Source: Ramlibacter sp. Leaf400 (GTDB lineage: Bacteria; Pseudomonadota; Gammaproteobacteria; Burkholderiales; Burkholderiaceae_C). Taken from it: a stretch of 64,000 nucleotides of DNA. The position numbers were made by a program, and so were the translations under genes. Below, one piece after another: positions 26,411 to 36,217 of this stretch (position 1 is its first letter; each line of letters opens with the position of its first letter). Under the pieces are notes generated by a model, which saw only the letters and a list, made by a program, of their open reading frames with translations, did not search any database and had not been told where the DNA came from. The stretch spans positions 1 to 64,000 of the forward strand of contig NZ_LMQL01000008.1 in assembly GCF_001424545.1 (NCBI RefSeq), written 5' to 3'.

Positions 26411-28080
26411 ATCTTCTCGGGTGCGCTCACACCCAGCACGGCCAGCCCGTTGCGCAGCACCTGCGCCGTGGCGGCCACCAGCGCCAGCCGGGCCCGCTTG
26501 ACCTTGTCGTCGTCGACCAGGATGCGCTCGGAATCATAGTAGGAGTGGTAGGCCGCGGCGAGCTCGCGCAGGTAGAACGTGGCGTCGTGCGGCGCGAAGT
26601 CGGCGGCGGCGGACGCGAGCATGTCCGGGTACTTGGCCAGCTGCAGCATCAGGGACAACGCGGCCGGGCTGTCCAGCGCCGACAGGTCGGCCTGCGGCAG
26701 CGTCGCGGCATCGCCGCCCCACGCCGCCAGCACCGAGCAGATGCGCGCATGCGCGTACTGCACGTAGTAGACCGGGTTGTCGTTGTTCTGCGCCAGCGCC
26801 AGGTCGACGTCGAACACGTACTCGGTGTCGGGCTTGCGCGAGAGCAGGAAGAAGCGGACCGCGTCCTTGCTGGTCCACTCGACCAGGTCGCGCAGCGTCA
26901 CGTAGCTGCCGGCGCGCTTGGAGATCTTCACCTCCTCGCCGCCGCGCATCACGCGCACCATGGTGTGCAGCACGTAGTCGGGGTAGCCGGCCGGGATGCC
27001 GACGCCGGCCGCCTGCAGGCCGGCGCGCACGCGGGCGATGGTGCCGTGGTGGTCCGTGCCCTGGATGTTCACCGCCTTGGGAAAGCCGCGCTCCCACTTG
27101 GTGACGTGGTAGGCCACGTCGGGCACGAAGTAGGTGTACGTGCCGTCGGACTTGCGCATCACGCGGTCCTTGTCGTCGCCGTAGTCGGTCGACCGCAGCC
27201 ACAGCGCGCCGTCCTGTTCGTAAGTCTTGCCGGCCTCCTGCAGCCGCCGCACGGTGGCCTCGACCTTGCCGCTCGTGTAAAGGCTGGATTCCAGGTAGTA
27301 GTTGTCGAAGCGGACGGCGAAGGCCTGCAGGTCCAGGTCCTGCTCGTGGCGCAGGTAGGCCACGGCGAACTGGCGGATCGAGTCCAGGTCGTCGACGTCG
27401 CCCGACGCGGTGAACTCGCGGTCGTCGGACTTCACCGTCTTGCGGGCCTTGAAGTCGTCGGCGATGTCCTGGATGTACTCGCCGTTGTAGGCGTTCTCGG
27501 GCCACTGCGGGTCGCCCGGCTTGATGCCCTTGGCGCGCAGCTGGGTCGAGGTGGCCAGGGTGGCGATCTGCACGCCCGCGTCGTTGTAATAGAACTCGCG
27601 GTGCACGTCCCAGCCCTGGCTGGCGTACAGGTTGCAGATGGCATCGCCCAGCGCGGCCTGGCGGCCGTGGCCCACGTGCAGCGGGCCGGTGGGGTTGGCC
27701 GAGACGAACTCCACCATCATCCGCTGGCCGCCCGCGGGCCGGTGGCCGTAGCGGTTGCCGGCCTGGAGCACTTCGCTCACGACCTGCTGCTTGGCGGCGG
27801 GCTTCAGGCGGATGTTCAGGAAGCCGGGGCCGGCGATCTCGACGGCATGGACCCAGCGCTGGAAGGCCGTCGACTGCAGCAGCTCGGCCTTGAGGTTTTC
27901 CGCCACCTGGCGCGGGTTGGCCTTGAGCGGTTTGGCCAGCTGCATGGCCGCGGTGCAGGCCAGGTCGCCGTGCGCGGCCACCTTGGGCGACTCGAAGGCC
28001 GCCTTGGCGCCCGCACCCGGCGAGAGCTTTTCCAGCCCGGTCGCGAGGGCGCCGAGCAGTTCATCTTTCACGAGGAGCAT
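26407..28080 (-). CDS. argS: Arginyl-tRNA synthetase
   Basis: Charges tRNA-Arg. The 557-residue class I synthetase has the HIGH-type motif in [29 protein letters not shown]-like [15 protein letters not shown] in the position of [18 protein letters not shown] and a DALR anticodon-binding C-terminus with [12 protein letters not shown]. Length and motifs fit. It is coupled to the SPOR gene downstream. Confidence 0.97.
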   Translation of the reverse strand: MLLVKDELLGALATGLEKLSPGAGAKAAFESPKVAAHGDLACTAAMQLAKPLKANPRQVAENLKAELLQSTAFQRWVHAVEIAGPGFLNIRLKPAAKQQVVSEVLQAGNRYGHRPAGGQRMMVEFVSANPTGPLHVGHGRQAALGDAICNLYASQGWDVHREFYYNDAGVQIATLATSTQLRAKGIKPGDPQWPENAYNGEYIQDIADDFKARKTVKSDDREFTASGDVDDLDSIRQFAVAYLRHEQDLDLQAFAVRFDNYYLESSLYTSGKVEATVRRLQEAGKTYEQDGALWLRSTDYGDDKDRVMRKSDGTYTYFVPDVAYHVTKWERGFPKAVNIQGTDHHGTIARVRAGLQAAGVGIPAGYPDYVLHTMVRVMRGGEEVKISKRAGSYVTLRDLVEWTSKDAVRFFLLSRKPDTEYVFDVDLALAQNNDNPVYYVQYAHARICSVLAAWGGDAATLPQADLSALDSPAALSLMLQLAKYPDMLASAAADFAPHDATFYLRELAAAYHSYYDSERILVDDDKVKRARLALVAATAQVLRNGLAVLGVSAPEKM

Positions 28081-28120
28081 CGCGGGATTCTAAGGAGGCG
28101 GCCCCTGCCCCCTTCGTGAA

Positions 28121-28573
28121 TCAGTTCCCGTAACCGCGCGCGAGGAACACCGCCGCCAGCGGAATGAGGGGGATGACGTGCGCCTGCCGCATCACCCAGC
28201 GGCGCACCCGCCGCACTTCCTCCGCCGGTGGCAGGCGGCCGTCGGCGCGCAGGGCCCGGCGCCAGGCGATGAAGCGGCGCGTGGGCGCGATCGACATCAG
28301 CCCGACCGCCACGAACAGGCCCAGCTTGGTCCAGAGCAGCCAGTTGTGCCCGTACCAGGCGCCGCCCTTGCTGCCCAGGAAGACCCGCGCCAGGCCGGTG
28401 AGGAAGACTGCGGCTGCGGCGATGGCGTAGACCCGGTCGACGGTGACCAGCCGCTCGACGGCGGCGGCATTGAGCCATTCGGGCCGGCACAGCGCGGCCT
28501 CGCTGGCGATGAACACCACCAGCGTGAGGATGGCCAGGATGTGGGCGTAGGCGAGAAGAGCGTCGGTGGTCAT
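28121..28573 (-). CDS. DUF2214-family membrane protein
   Basis: A 150-residue integral membrane protein with four hydrophobic helices. MTTDALLAYAHILAILTLVVFIASEAALCRPEW and the RVFLGSKGGAWYGHNWLLWTKLGLF segment match the DUF2214 family, function unknown. The ATG overlaps the stop of the upstream LysR gene (ATGA), so the two are translated together; the regulator may respond to a state linked to this membrane protein, but that is speculation. Confidence 0.82.
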   Translation of the reverse strand: MTTDALLAYAHILAILTLVVFIASEAALCRPEWLNAAAVERLVTVDRVYAIAAAAVFLTGLARVFLGSKGGAWYGHNWLLWTKLGLFVAVGLMSIAPTRRFIAWRRALRADGRLPPAEEVRRVRRWVMRQAHVIPLIPLAAVFLARGYGN

Positions 28574-29589
28574 TCGCTGGAGGTGGCGGTGTTGGCCGTG
28601 GGGACGCTGGAGGGAGCCGGGCTGCGCCAGAACCCGGGCTGGCCGAAATGCTGCTTGAGGAACTCGATCCACAGCCGCACCCGCACCGGCAGGTGCTTGC
28701 GCTGCGGGAACACGGCGTAGATGCCGTTGGGCGGCGCGGCGAACTCGGCCAGCACCTCGACCAGGCGGCCGGCGGCGATCTCGCTCTCCACCTCCCAGGT
28801 GCTGCGCCAGGCGATGCCGTGGCCCTGCAGGCACCAGTCGTGCAGCACCTGGCCGTCGGAGCAGTCCAGCGGCCCGGCGGGCTTGAAGTGGATGACCTCC
28901 CACTGCTCCTTCGGCGGGGTCGGGCTTTCCGCCGGCGCCCCGTCCTGCGGGCGGCCGTGGACGCCGCGCGGCACGCGGAACGCCCAGCCGCGCACCTGCG
29001 ATGCGTCGCTCGACAGCGTGAGGCAGGCGAAGCGCGCCAGGTCGGCGGGCTGCTGCGGCGTGCCATGGCGCTCCAGGTACTCGGGCGTGGCCACGCACAG
29101 CCGGCGGTTGTCGGCCATGCGCACGCTCACCAGCGACGAGTCCGGCAGGTCGCCCACCCGCACCGCGCAGTCGTAGCCCTCCCCGGCCAGGTCGACCACG
29201 CGGTCGCTGAGGTTGAGCGAGACGGTCACGTCCTGGTGGAGCCGGCGGAATTCGGGCACCAGCGGCGCCACGTGCCGGCGGCCGAAGCCGGCCGGCGCGG
29301 TGATGCGCAGGTGGCCGCTGGCCTTCACCCCGCCGGCGCTGACGCTGGCCTCGGCATTGGCGATGTCGGCCAGCAGGCGCTGGCAGTCCTCCAGGAAGGC
29401 GCTGCCCTCGTGAGTCAGGGTCAGGCGGCGGGTGGTGCGCACCAGCAGCTTGACCCCGAGCCGCTCTTCCAGCGCGTCCAGCCGGCGGCCCATGATGGCG
29501 GGCGCGACCCCCTCGGCCTTGGCGGCCGCCGTCAGGCTGCCGCGGGTGGCCACGGAAACGAAGGATTCGAGCTGCTTGAGCTTGTCCAT
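28570..29589 (-). CDS. LysR-family transcriptional regulator
   Basis: A 339-residue regulator with the N-terminal helix-turn-helix (MDKLKQLESFVSVATRGSLTAAAKAEGVAPAIMGRRLDALEERLG) and effector domain (GHLRITAPAGFGRRHVAPLVPEF, DCAVRVGDLPDSSLVSVRM) of the CrgA-like subgroup. It carries an insertion of about 25 residues around 200-225 (GVHGRPQDGAPAESPTPPKE) compared with the usual 300-residue length. It is divergent from the haloacid dehalogenase-glcB genes, so it may control them; effector unknown. Confidence 0.9.
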   Translation of the reverse strand: MDKLKQLESFVSVATRGSLTAAAKAEGVAPAIMGRRLDALEERLGVKLLVRTTRRLTLTHEGSAFLEDCQRLLADIANAEASVSAGGVKASGHLRITAPAGFGRRHVAPLVPEFRRLHQDVTVSLNLSDRVVDLAGEGYDCAVRVGDLPDSSLVSVRMADNRRLCVATPEYLERHGTPQQPADLARFACLTLSSDASQVRGWAFRVPRGVHGRPQDGAPAESPTPPKEQWEVIHFKPAGPLDCSDGQVLHDWCLQGHGIAWRSTWEVESEIAAGRLVEVLAEFAAPPNGIYAVFPQRKHLPVRVRLWIEFLKQHFGQPGFWRSPAPSSVPTANTATSSE

Positions 29590-29764
29590 GCCGGGCAGAT
29601 TATGCGTACGCAGGTTCAGAATCTACGCGATTGACGGGATGATTCACTGTAGAGTTTGTTTGCGGCCACGCCATCGGCAGGGCCGGCCTTCGCGGCCGCC
29701 AGCCGCGCACATCTCAGCCATTACAGCTGCACAGGTCACGAATCAAATCACCATCCGGGGTCTA

Positions 29765-29781
29765 AACCTCGGCGCGAGGTT
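29765..29781. promoter_or_regulatory. Perfect inverted repeat AACCTCG-GCG-CGAGGTT before the dehalogenase gene
   Basis: A 7-bp inverted repeat with a 3-base centre, 8 bases before the GTG start at 29790. It occupies the place where a ribosome-binding site would be expected, and no purine-rich site is seen there. It could be a protein operator or an RNA hairpin at the start. The rest of the 200-base space to the divergent LysR gene shows nothing else I can support. Confidence 0.4.
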
Positions 29782-29789
29782 CAAATACA

Positions 29790-30476
29790 GTGACGCCCGT
29801 GGAGAAGCCGCGCGCAGTCCTGTTCGATGCCTATGGCACGTTGTTCGACGTGTACGGCATCGGCGCGCTCGCCGAGCGGCTGTTCCCCGGCCAGGGCCAC
29901 GCCCTCGCAGTGCTGTGGCGGGACAAGCAGATCGAGTACACGCGCCTGGTGACCACCAGCGATGACGGCGCCCACTACCGGCCGTTCTCGGAGCTCACGC
30001 AGGCCGCCCTGCGCTACGCGTGCAAGCGGCTGGCCCTGGCCCTCACCGACGACGCCGAACGGCAGCTGATGCAGCAGTACCGCGAGCTGCCCGCCTTCCC
30101 CGAGGCGCGCGAGGTGCTGCAGGCGCTGCACGAGCGCGGCGTGGCCACCGGCATCCTGTCCAACGGCGACCCGCCGATGCTGCAGGCCGCCGTGGCGAGC
30201 GCCGGGCTGGCGCCGCTGCTGGACCACGTGATCAGCGTCGATCCGTTGCGCAGGTACAAGACCCACCCGCAGGCCTACGCCCTCGGCCCGCAGGCGACCG
30301 GGCAGGCCGCGGCGGACATCCTGTTCGTCAGCTCCAACGCCTGGGACGCGCTGGCCGCCACCTGGTTCGGCTTTCGCACGCTGTGGATCAACCGCTACGG
30401 GCTGCCGTTCGAGGAACTCGGCACGCAGCCCACCCGCACCGGCGAGACGCTGCACGACGTGCTCGCCTTCTTCTGA
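29790..30476 (+). CDS. Haloacid dehalogenase, type II
   Basis: A 228-residue HAD-superfamily hydrolase with cap: nucleophile Asp in LFDAYGTLFDVY, Ser/Thr motif ILSNGDPPMLQ, catalytic Lys in RRYKTHPQAY and LFVSSNAWDALAATWFGFRTLWINR, which together match (S)-2-haloacid dehalogenases. Physiological substrate may be 2-haloacids or another small acid giving glyoxylate/glycolate-type products. Starts with GTG at 29790; another GTG at 29799 is possible. Malate synthase follows 36 bases later on the same strand. Confidence 0.88.
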   Translation: MTPVEKPRAVLFDAYGTLFDVYGIGALAERLFPGQGHALAVLWRDKQIEYTRLVTTSDDGAHYRPFSELTQAALRYACKRLALALTDDAERQLMQQYRELPAFPEAREVLQALHERGVATGILSNGDPPMLQAAVASAGLAPLLDHVISVDPLRRYKTHPQAYALGPQATGQAAADILFVSSNAWDALAATWFGFRTLWINRYGLPFEELGTQPTRTGETLHDVLAFF

Positions 30477-30512
30477 TTTCCCATTTTTTTTTGTTTCGAC
30501 AAGGAGCCCGCC

Positions 30513-32717
30513 ATGACCGCCCGCACGTCCGCCCACCGCCTCCAGGTGGCGACCGAACTGCACCGCTTCATCGAGGACAAGGTCCTGCCGGGCACCGGCG
30601 TGGAACCCGCCGCGTTCTGGAAAGGTTTCGACGCCCTGGTCCACGACCTCGCGCCCAAGAACATCGCCCTGCTGGCCGAGCGCGACCGACTGCAGGCGGA
30701 GCTGGACCGCTGGCACCAGGCCCACCCGGGCCCGATCCAGGACATGAAGGGCTACCGCGCCTTCCTGGAGCAGATCGGCTACCTGGTGCCGCAGCCCGCG
30801 GGTGCCAAGGCCACCACCACCAAGGTCGACGCCGAACTCGCGCTGCAGGCGGGGCCGCAGCTGGTGGTGCCGATCCTGAACGCGCGCTATGCGCTCAACG
30901 CCGCCAACGCGCGCTGGGGTTCGCTCTACGACGCGCTGTACGGCACCGACGCCATCCCCGAGACCGGCGGAGCGGAGAAAGGCCCCGGCTACAACGAGGT
31001 GCGCGGCGCCAAGGTGATCGAGTACGCGCGCAAGGTGCTGGACCAGGCCGCGCCGCTGGCGTCGGGCTCGCACCGCGATGCCGTGGGCTACAAGGTCGAA
31101 GGCGGCAAGCTGCAGGTGGCGCTCAAGGGCGGCGCGAGCAGCGGCCTGAAGGACGCGGCGCAGTTCGTCGGCTTGCGCGGCGACGCGGCGGCGCCTTCGT
31201 CGGTGCTGATCCGGAACAACGGCATCCACTTGGACATCGTGATCGATCGCAAGCACGCGATCGGCAGCACCGACGCGGCCGGCGTGGCCGACGTGGTGGT
31301 GGAGGCGGCGCTGTCCACCATCCTCGACCTGGAAGACTCGGTGGCCGTGGTCGATGCGCAGGACAAGGTGCTGGCCTACGCCAACTGGCTGGGCATCCTC
31401 AAGGGCGACCTTACCGAGGAAGTGAGCAAGGGCGGCCGCAGCTTCACCCGCGGGCTGAACCCGGACCGCGTCTACACCGGGCCCGACGGCGGCACCGTCA
31501 CGCTGCATGGCCGCTCGCTCATGTTCGTGCGCAACGTGGGCCACCTGATGACCAACCCGGCCATCCTGTGGGAAGGCGGCAAGGAGATCCCCGAGGGCAT
31601 CCTGGATGCGGTGGTCACCACGGCCATCGCCATCCACGACCTCAAGAAAAGTGGCGGCGCAAAGGGTGCCGCGGGCATCCGCAACTCGCGCACCGGCTCG
31701 GTCTACATCGTCAAGCCCAAGATGCACGGGCCGCGCGAGGTGGCCTTCGCCAGCGAGCTGTTCGGCCGCGTCGAGCAGCTGCTGGGCCTGCCCGCCAACA
31801 CGGTGAAGCTGGGCATCATGGACGAGGAGCGCCGCACCAGCGTCAACCTGCAGGCCTGCATCGCCGAGGCCGCCGCGCGCGTGGCCTTCATCAACACCGG
31901 CTTCCTGGACCGCACCGGCGACGAGATGCACACCGCCATGCTGGCCGGCCCGATGTTCCGCAAGGGCGACATGAAGTCCAGCGCCTGGATCCAGGCCTAC
32001 GAGAAGAACAACGTGCTGGTGGGCCTGTCCAGCGGCCTGCGCGGCCGCGCGCAGATCGGCAAGGGCATGTGGGCCATGCCCGACCTGATGGCCGCCATGC
32101 TGGAGCAGAAGATCGGCCATCCCAAGGCCGGCGCCAACACCGCCTGGGTGCCCTCGCCCACCGCCGCCACGCTGCACGCCCTGCACTACCACCAGGTCGA
32201 CGTGGCCGCGGTGCAGCGCGAGCTGGAGAAGACCGACGCGGCCGCCGAGCGCGAGAACCTGCTGGCCGGCCTGCTGCAGATCCCCGTGGTGCCCGAGGCC
32301 AGGTGGAGCGCGCAGGAGCGCCAGCAGGAGCTGGACAACAACGTGCAGGGCATCCTGGGCTACGTGGTGCGCTGGATCGACCAGGGCGTGGGCTGCTCCA
32401 AGGTGCCGGACATCCACAACGTCGGCCTGATGGAGGACCGCGCCACGCTGCGCATCTCCAGCCAGCACATCGCCAACTGGCTGCACCATGGCGTGGTGAG
32501 CAAGGAGCAGGTGGTGGAGACCTTCCAGCGCATGGCCGCGGTGGTCGACAAGCAGAACGCCGGCGACCCCCTCTACCAGCCGATGGCGGGCAATTTCGAG
32601 AAGTCTTCCGCCTACCGCGCGGCGCTGGACCTGGTGTTCAAGGGCAAGGAACAGCCGTCGGGGTACACCGAGCCGCTGCTGCATGCGTGGCGGCTGAAGG
32701 TGAAGGCGGCGCGCTGA
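30513..32717 (+). CDS. glcB: Malate synthase G
   Basis: Condenses glyoxylate with acetyl-CoA to malate. At 734 residues it is the long G isoform. Recognisable segments are [56 protein letters not shown] and [13 protein letters not shown] strong AAGGAG lies upstream. A glyoxylate-using enzyme right after a haloacid dehalogenase suggests a route from halogenated or glycolate-like C2 acids into central metabolism. The first palindromic repeat doublet stands 2 bases after its stop. Confidence 0.97.
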   Translation: MTARTSAHRLQVATELHRFIEDKVLPGTGVEPAAFWKGFDALVHDLAPKNIALLAERDRLQAELDRWHQAHPGPIQDMKGYRAFLEQIGYLVPQPAGAKATTTKVDAELALQAGPQLVVPILNARYALNAANARWGSLYDALYGTDAIPETGGAEKGPGYNEVRGAKVIEYARKVLDQAAPLASGSHRDAVGYKVEGGKLQVALKGGASSGLKDAAQFVGLRGDAAAPSSVLIRNNGIHLDIVIDRKHAIGSTDAAGVADVVVEAALSTILDLEDSVAVVDAQDKVLAYANWLGILKGDLTEEVSKGGRSFTRGLNPDRVYTGPDGGTVTLHGRSLMFVRNVGHLMTNPAILWEGGKEIPEGILDAVVTTAIAIHDLKKSGGAKGAAGIRNSRTGSVYIVKPKMHGPREVAFASELFGRVEQLLGLPANTVKLGIMDEERRTSVNLQACIAEAAARVAFINTGFLDRTGDEMHTAMLAGPMFRKGDMKSSAWIQAYEKNNVLVGLSSGLRGRAQIGKGMWAMPDLMAAMLEQKIGHPKAGANTAWVPSPTAATLHALHYHQVDVAAVQRELEKTDAAAERENLLAGLLQIPVVPEARWSAQERQQELDNNVQGILGYVVRWIDQGVGCSKVPDIHNVGLMEDRATLRISSQHIANWLHHGVVSKEQVVETFQRMAAVVDKQNAGDPLYQPMAGNFEKSSAYRAALDLVFKGKEQPSGYTEPLLHAWRLKVKAAR

Positions 32718-32718
32718 A

Positions 32719-32805
32719 CGTCATCCCCGCGGAGGCGGGGATCCAGTGCGTCCGCCTTCGCGCACTGCCGGGAAGCTCTGGATTCCCGCCTTCGCGGGAA
32801 TGACG
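32719..32805. repeat. Palindromic repeat doublet, copy A
   Basis: Two inward-facing arms, each itself a hairpin (left CCCCGC-GGAG-GCGGGG, right TTCCCGC-CTTC-GCGGGAA), around a 31-base core that includes GCGTCCGCCTTCG and CCGGGAAGC. The same layout recurs at 33919, 41901 and 43164. It is a REP/MITE-like interspersed repeat at the 3' end of glcB and may act as a transcript end. Confidence 0.85.
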
Positions 32806-32850
32806 GGACTCGGTGGCATGGGGACCGTGAGCACGGCCTAAACTTCGCCG

Positions 32851-33072
32851 ATGTCCTCGCTTCCCGCTCCACGCGCCCTGGATTCGAACCTCTGCCCGCT
32901 CTGCGGGCAGCCGAACACCTGCGCCATGGAAACCCAGCGCATCACCGGCCAGCCCCAGCCGCCCTGCTGGTGCACGCTGGTGGACTTCTCGCGCGAGCTG
33001 CTGTCGCAGGTGCCCGAGCCTGCGCGCAACCTGGCCTGCATCTGCTCCGCCTGCGCCACCCGACAGCAGTAG
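32851..33072 (+). CDS. Cysteine-rich CWC-family protein
   Basis: A 73-residue protein with paired cysteines LCPLCGQPNTC, PPCWC and ACICSACA, the pattern of the cysteine-rich CWC family. It probably binds one or two metal ions (zinc ribbon-like). Function unknown. It lies between glcB and the amidotransferase gene, same strand. Confidence 0.75.
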   Translation: MSSLPAPRALDSNLCPLCGQPNTCAMETQRITGQPQPPCWCTLVDFSRELLSQVPEPARNLACICSACATRQQ

Positions 33073-33141
33073 GACGCCCCGCGCAGCGCCATTCGGCAGG
33101 GCCCCGCCCACGAGGCACGCGGCGTCGCGAATAATGGCCTC

Positions 33142-33906
33142 ATGTGCCAGCTGCTCGGGATGAACTGCAATACGCCGACGGACGTCACGTTCAGCTTCAC
33201 CGGTTTCGCGCAGCGCGGCGGGCGCACCGACCACCATGCCGACGGCTGGGGCATCGCCTTCTTCGAGGGCCTGGGCCTGCGCCACTTCGTCGACCACCAG
33301 CCGGCGTCGCAGTCGCCGGTGGCCGAGCTGATCCGGCGCTACCCCATCAAGAGCCGCAACGTCATCGCCCACATCCGCAAGGCCACGCAGGGCGAGGTGT
33401 CGCTGCAGAACTGCCACCCCTTCGTGCGCGAGCTGTGGGGCCGCTACTGGGTGTTCGCGCACAACGGCGACCTCAAGGACTTCCAGCCGCGACTGCACGC
33501 CAGCTTCCGCCCGGTGGGCAGCACCGACAGCGAGCGCGCGTTCTGCTGGATCATGCAGGAGCTGTGGAAGTCCCACGCCGGCGTGCCCAGCGTGGCCGAG
33601 CTGACGCTCACGCTGCGCGAGCTGGCGCCGCAGATCGCGCGGCACGGGCCGTTCAACTTCCTGCTGTCCAATGGCGAAGCGCTGTGGGCCCACTGCGCGA
33701 CCAGCCTGTTCTACGTGGAGCGCCGGCACCCCTTCGCCCATGCGCGGCTGAAGGACGAGGACCTGTCCATCGATTTCGCCCACCACACCACGCCGCAGGA
33801 CAAGGTGGCCGTGGTGGTGACGGCGCCGCTGACCACGGACGAGCAGTGGACGCAGATGCAGTCAGGGGACCTGCGGGTGTTCGTGGACGGGGCGGCGGTC
33901 TGCTGA
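33142..33906 (+). CDS. Class II glutamine amidotransferase (YafJ-like)
   Basis: A 254-residue Ntn-type amidotransferase. The mature nucleophile is Cys2 (MCQLLGMNCN); HADGWGIAFFEG, VIAHIRKATQGEVSLQNCHPF and WVFAHNGDLKDF are the glutamine-site segments. It lacks a synthase domain, like E. coli YafJ, whose partner and product are unknown. Palindromic repeat copy B follows its stop by 13 bases. Confidence 0.9.
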   Translation: MCQLLGMNCNTPTDVTFSFTGFAQRGGRTDHHADGWGIAFFEGLGLRHFVDHQPASQSPVAELIRRYPIKSRNVIAHIRKATQGEVSLQNCHPFVRELWGRYWVFAHNGDLKDFQPRLHASFRPVGSTDSERAFCWIMQELWKSHAGVPSVAELTLTLRELAPQIARHGPFNFLLSNGEALWAHCATSLFYVERRHPFAHARLKDEDLSIDFAHHTTPQDKVAVVVTAPLTTDEQWTQMQSGDLRVFVDGAAVC

Positions 33907-33918
33907 GTCGCCCAGAAC

Positions 33919-34006
33919 CGTCATTTCCGCGGAGGCGGGAATCCAGTGCTTCCCGGACTCTCGCCGAAGGCGGACGCCCTGGATTCTCGCCTCCGCGGGA
34001 ATGACG
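33919..34006. repeat. Palindromic repeat doublet, copy B (inverted orientation)
   Basis: Arms TTTCCGC-GGAG-GCGGGAA and TTCTCGC-CTCC-GCGGGAA around a 32-base core. The core is the reverse complement of the copy A core (it contains GCTTCCCGG and CGAAGGCGGACG), so the whole unit is in the opposite orientation. This shows the repeat is an asymmetric roughly 87-bp element, not just a random palindrome. Confidence 0.85.
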
Positions 34007-34091
34007 GGAAGGGGTTGTCGATCCGCCCCCCGCTCGTTCGTCGTAGGGTAGGAAGCGCTCTCGCGCTGCCCCAACCCGACAGGAGACCCTC

Positions 34092-34442
34092 ATGACGACT
34101 TACGTGGATGGATTCGTCGCCGCGGTGCCCAAGGCCAACCGCGCCGCCTACCTCGAGCACGCGCGGGACACCGCCCGCGTCTTCAAGCAGTTCGGCGCCC
34201 AGAGCGTCGTGGAGTGCTGGGGCGACGACGTGCCCGAAGGCAAGCTGACCTCGTTCCCGATGGCCGTCAAGCGCAAGGACGACGAGGTGGTGGTGTTCTC
34301 GTGGATCACCTGGCCGTCCAAGGCCACGCGCGACGAAGGCATGAAGAAGGCCATGGAAGACCCGCGCTTCAAGGACATGAAGATGCCGTTCGACGGCCAG
34401 CGCCTGATCTACGGCGGCTTCGAGGTGATCCTCAGCGAGTGA
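34092..34442 (+). CDS. DUF1428-family protein
   Basis: A 116-residue dimeric alpha/beta-barrel-type protein; MTTYVDGFVAAVPKANRAAYLEHA and CWGDDVPEGKLTSFPMAVKRKDDE, MPFDGQRLIYGGFEVIL are the DUF1428 signature. Family function is unknown. ACAGGAGA precedes the ATG by 5 bases. Its 3' end overlaps the convergent gshB by 11 bases. Confidence 0.9.
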   Translation: MTTYVDGFVAAVPKANRAAYLEHARDTARVFKQFGAQSVVECWGDDVPEGKLTSFPMAVKRKDDEVVVFSWITWPSKATRDEGMKKAMEDPRFKDMKMPFDGQRLIYGGFEVILSE

Positions 34443-35388
34443 CCGCGGCGCAGGCCGCCTCCAGCGCGTCGACGAACATCGCCGGCACGTCGAACCCGGT
34501 CTGCTGCGTGATCTCCTGGAAGCAGGTCGGGCTGGTCACGTTGATCTCGGTCAGGCAGTCGCCGATCACGTCCAGGCCCACCAGCAGCAGGCCGCGCGAG
34601 GCGAGCACCGGCCCGAGCGCCTGCGCGATCTCGCGGTCGCGCGCGGTGAGCGGCTGCGCCACGCCCTTGCCGCCGGCGGCCAGGTTGCCGCGCACTTCGC
34701 TGCCCTGCGGGATGCGGGCCAGGCTGAACGGCACCGGCTGGCCGGCAATGACCAGCACGCGCTTGTCGCCCTGCACGATCTCCGGCACGAAGCGCTGCGC
34801 CATCAGCGTGGTGGCGCCGCCGCCGTTGAGCGTCTCGACGATGGCGCCCAGGTTCATCCCGTCGGCCCGCACGCGGAAGATGCCCATGCCGCCCATGCCG
34901 TCCAGCGGCTTGAGGATCACGTCCTGGTGCTCCGCGTGGAAGCGCCTCACCTCGTCGGGATCGCGCGTCACCAGCGTGGGGCTGAGGAACTGCGGGAACT
35001 CCATGATCGCCAGCTTTTCCGGGTGGTCGCGCAGCGCCCGCGGGCTGTTGAACACGCGCGTGCCTTCGCGCTCGGCCTGCTCCAGCAGGTGGGTGGCGTA
35101 GAAGTACTCCGAGTCGAACGGCGGGTCCTTGCGCATCAGCACCGCGTCGAACTCGGGGAGCGCGCGCGTGCCGATGGCGGTCTGGGTGAACCAGGTATCG
35201 GCGTCGCCGGTCAGGTGGATCTCGCGCACGCGGGCCTGCACCTTGCCGCCCGAGCGCCAGGCCAGGTCGCGCGGCTCGCAGGCGGCGATGCGGTGGCCGC
35301 GGCGCTGCGCCTCGCGCATCATCGAGAACGTCGTGTCCTTGTAGACCTTGAAGGCCTCCAGCGGATCGGCAACGAAAAGCAGGTTCAT
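34432..35388 (-). CDS. gshB: Glutathione synthetase
   Basis: ATP-grasp enzyme that joins gamma-glutamylcysteine and glycine to glutathione. The 318-residue protein begins MNLLFVADPLEAFKVYKDTTF and has the ATP-grasp segments DVILKPLDGMGGMGIFRV, QRFVPEIVQGDKRVLVI and the metal site GLDVIGDCLTEINVTSPT. It shares the region with a GST, kup and gshA on the same strand. Confidence 0.96.
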   Translation of the reverse strand: MNLLFVADPLEAFKVYKDTTFSMMREAQRRGHRIAACEPRDLAWRSGGKVQARVREIHLTGDADTWFTQTAIGTRALPEFDAVLMRKDPPFDSEYFYATHLLEQAEREGTRVFNSPRALRDHPEKLAIMEFPQFLSPTLVTRDPDEVRRFHAEHQDVILKPLDGMGGMGIFRVRADGMNLGAIVETLNGGGATTLMAQRFVPEIVQGDKRVLVIAGQPVPFSLARIPQGSEVRGNLAAGGKGVAQPLTARDREIAQALGPVLASRGLLLVGLDVIGDCLTEINVTSPTCFQEITQQTGFDVPAMFVDALEAACAAVTR

Positions 35389-35420
35389 GGGGGGATTGTC
35401 GGGACTTTGAAGGGACGCGC

Positions 35421-36134
35421 TCAGGCCTTGGGCGCCGCCGGGATGGCCAGGCCGCGCTGCACGGCCGGCCGCGCGAGGAAGGCGTCCAGCCCGCGCCGCA
35501 CGTGCCTGAAGTCGTCGAAGCCCACCAGGTCCCCGGCGCCGTAGAAGCCGACGATGTTGCGGATCCAGGGGAAGGTGGCGATGTCCGCCACGCCGTACTG
35601 CGGGCCGGCGATCCAGGCGTGTCGCGCCAGCTGGCCGTCGACCACCGCGAGCAGCCGCCGCGACTCGGCCAGGTAGCGGTCGCGCGGGCGCTTGTCCTCG
35701 TAGTCCTTGCCGGCGAACTTATGGAAGAAGCCGACCTGGCCGAACATCGGGCCGACGCCGCCCATCTGGAACATCAGCCACTGCACCGCGCGCCAGCGGT
35801 CCGCGGCATCGCTGGGCAGCAGCTGGCCGGTCTTCTCCGCCAGGTACAGCAGGATGGCGCCGGACTCGAACAGCGCCAGCGGCTCGCCGCCGGGGCCCTG
35901 GGGATCGAGGATGGCCGGGATCTTGTTGTTCGGGTTGAGCGACAGGAACTCGGGCGACAGCTGGTCCTTGCGCTCGAAGTCGACGCGGTGCACCTCGTAG
36001 GGCAGGCCGGTTTCCTCGAGCGCGATGGAGATCTTCACGCCGTTGGGCGTGGGCAGGGAATACAGCTGCAGGCGGTCCGGGTGCCGGGCCGGCCACTTGC
36101 GGGTGATGGGATGGTCGGAAAGCGTGTGGGGCAT
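35421..36134 (-). CDS. Glutathione S-transferase (YghU/Ure2p-like)
   Basis: A 237-residue GST with an N-terminal thioredoxin-like domain (LYSLPTPNGVKISIALEETGLPYEVHRVDF, NPNNKIPAILDP, FESGAILLYLAEKTG) and an alpha-helical C-terminal domain. The TPNG segment and the length place it with the Ure2p-like group (YghU/YfcG), which reduce disulfides or peroxides with glutathione. The start at 36134 (MPHTLSDHPIT) was preferred to one six codons earlier. It sits between gshB and kup. Confidence 0.87.
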   Translation of the reverse strand: MPHTLSDHPITRKWPARHPDRLQLYSLPTPNGVKISIALEETGLPYEVHRVDFERKDQLSPEFLSLNPNNKIPAILDPQGPGGEPLALFESGAILLYLAEKTGQLLPSDAADRWRAVQWLMFQMGGVGPMFGQVGFFHKFAGKDYEDKRPRDRYLAESRRLLAVVDGQLARHAWIAGPQYGVADIATFPWIRNIVGFYGAGDLVGFDDFRHVRRGLDAFLARPAVQRGLAIPAAPKA

Positions 36135-36217
36135 GGGGCGCCACCGTAGCATGCAAGGCCAAGGCCCAGGGCCCGCGGGGACTCGGGCGACGTGCTAGCG
36201 CCGCCGGCCGCCGCGCC

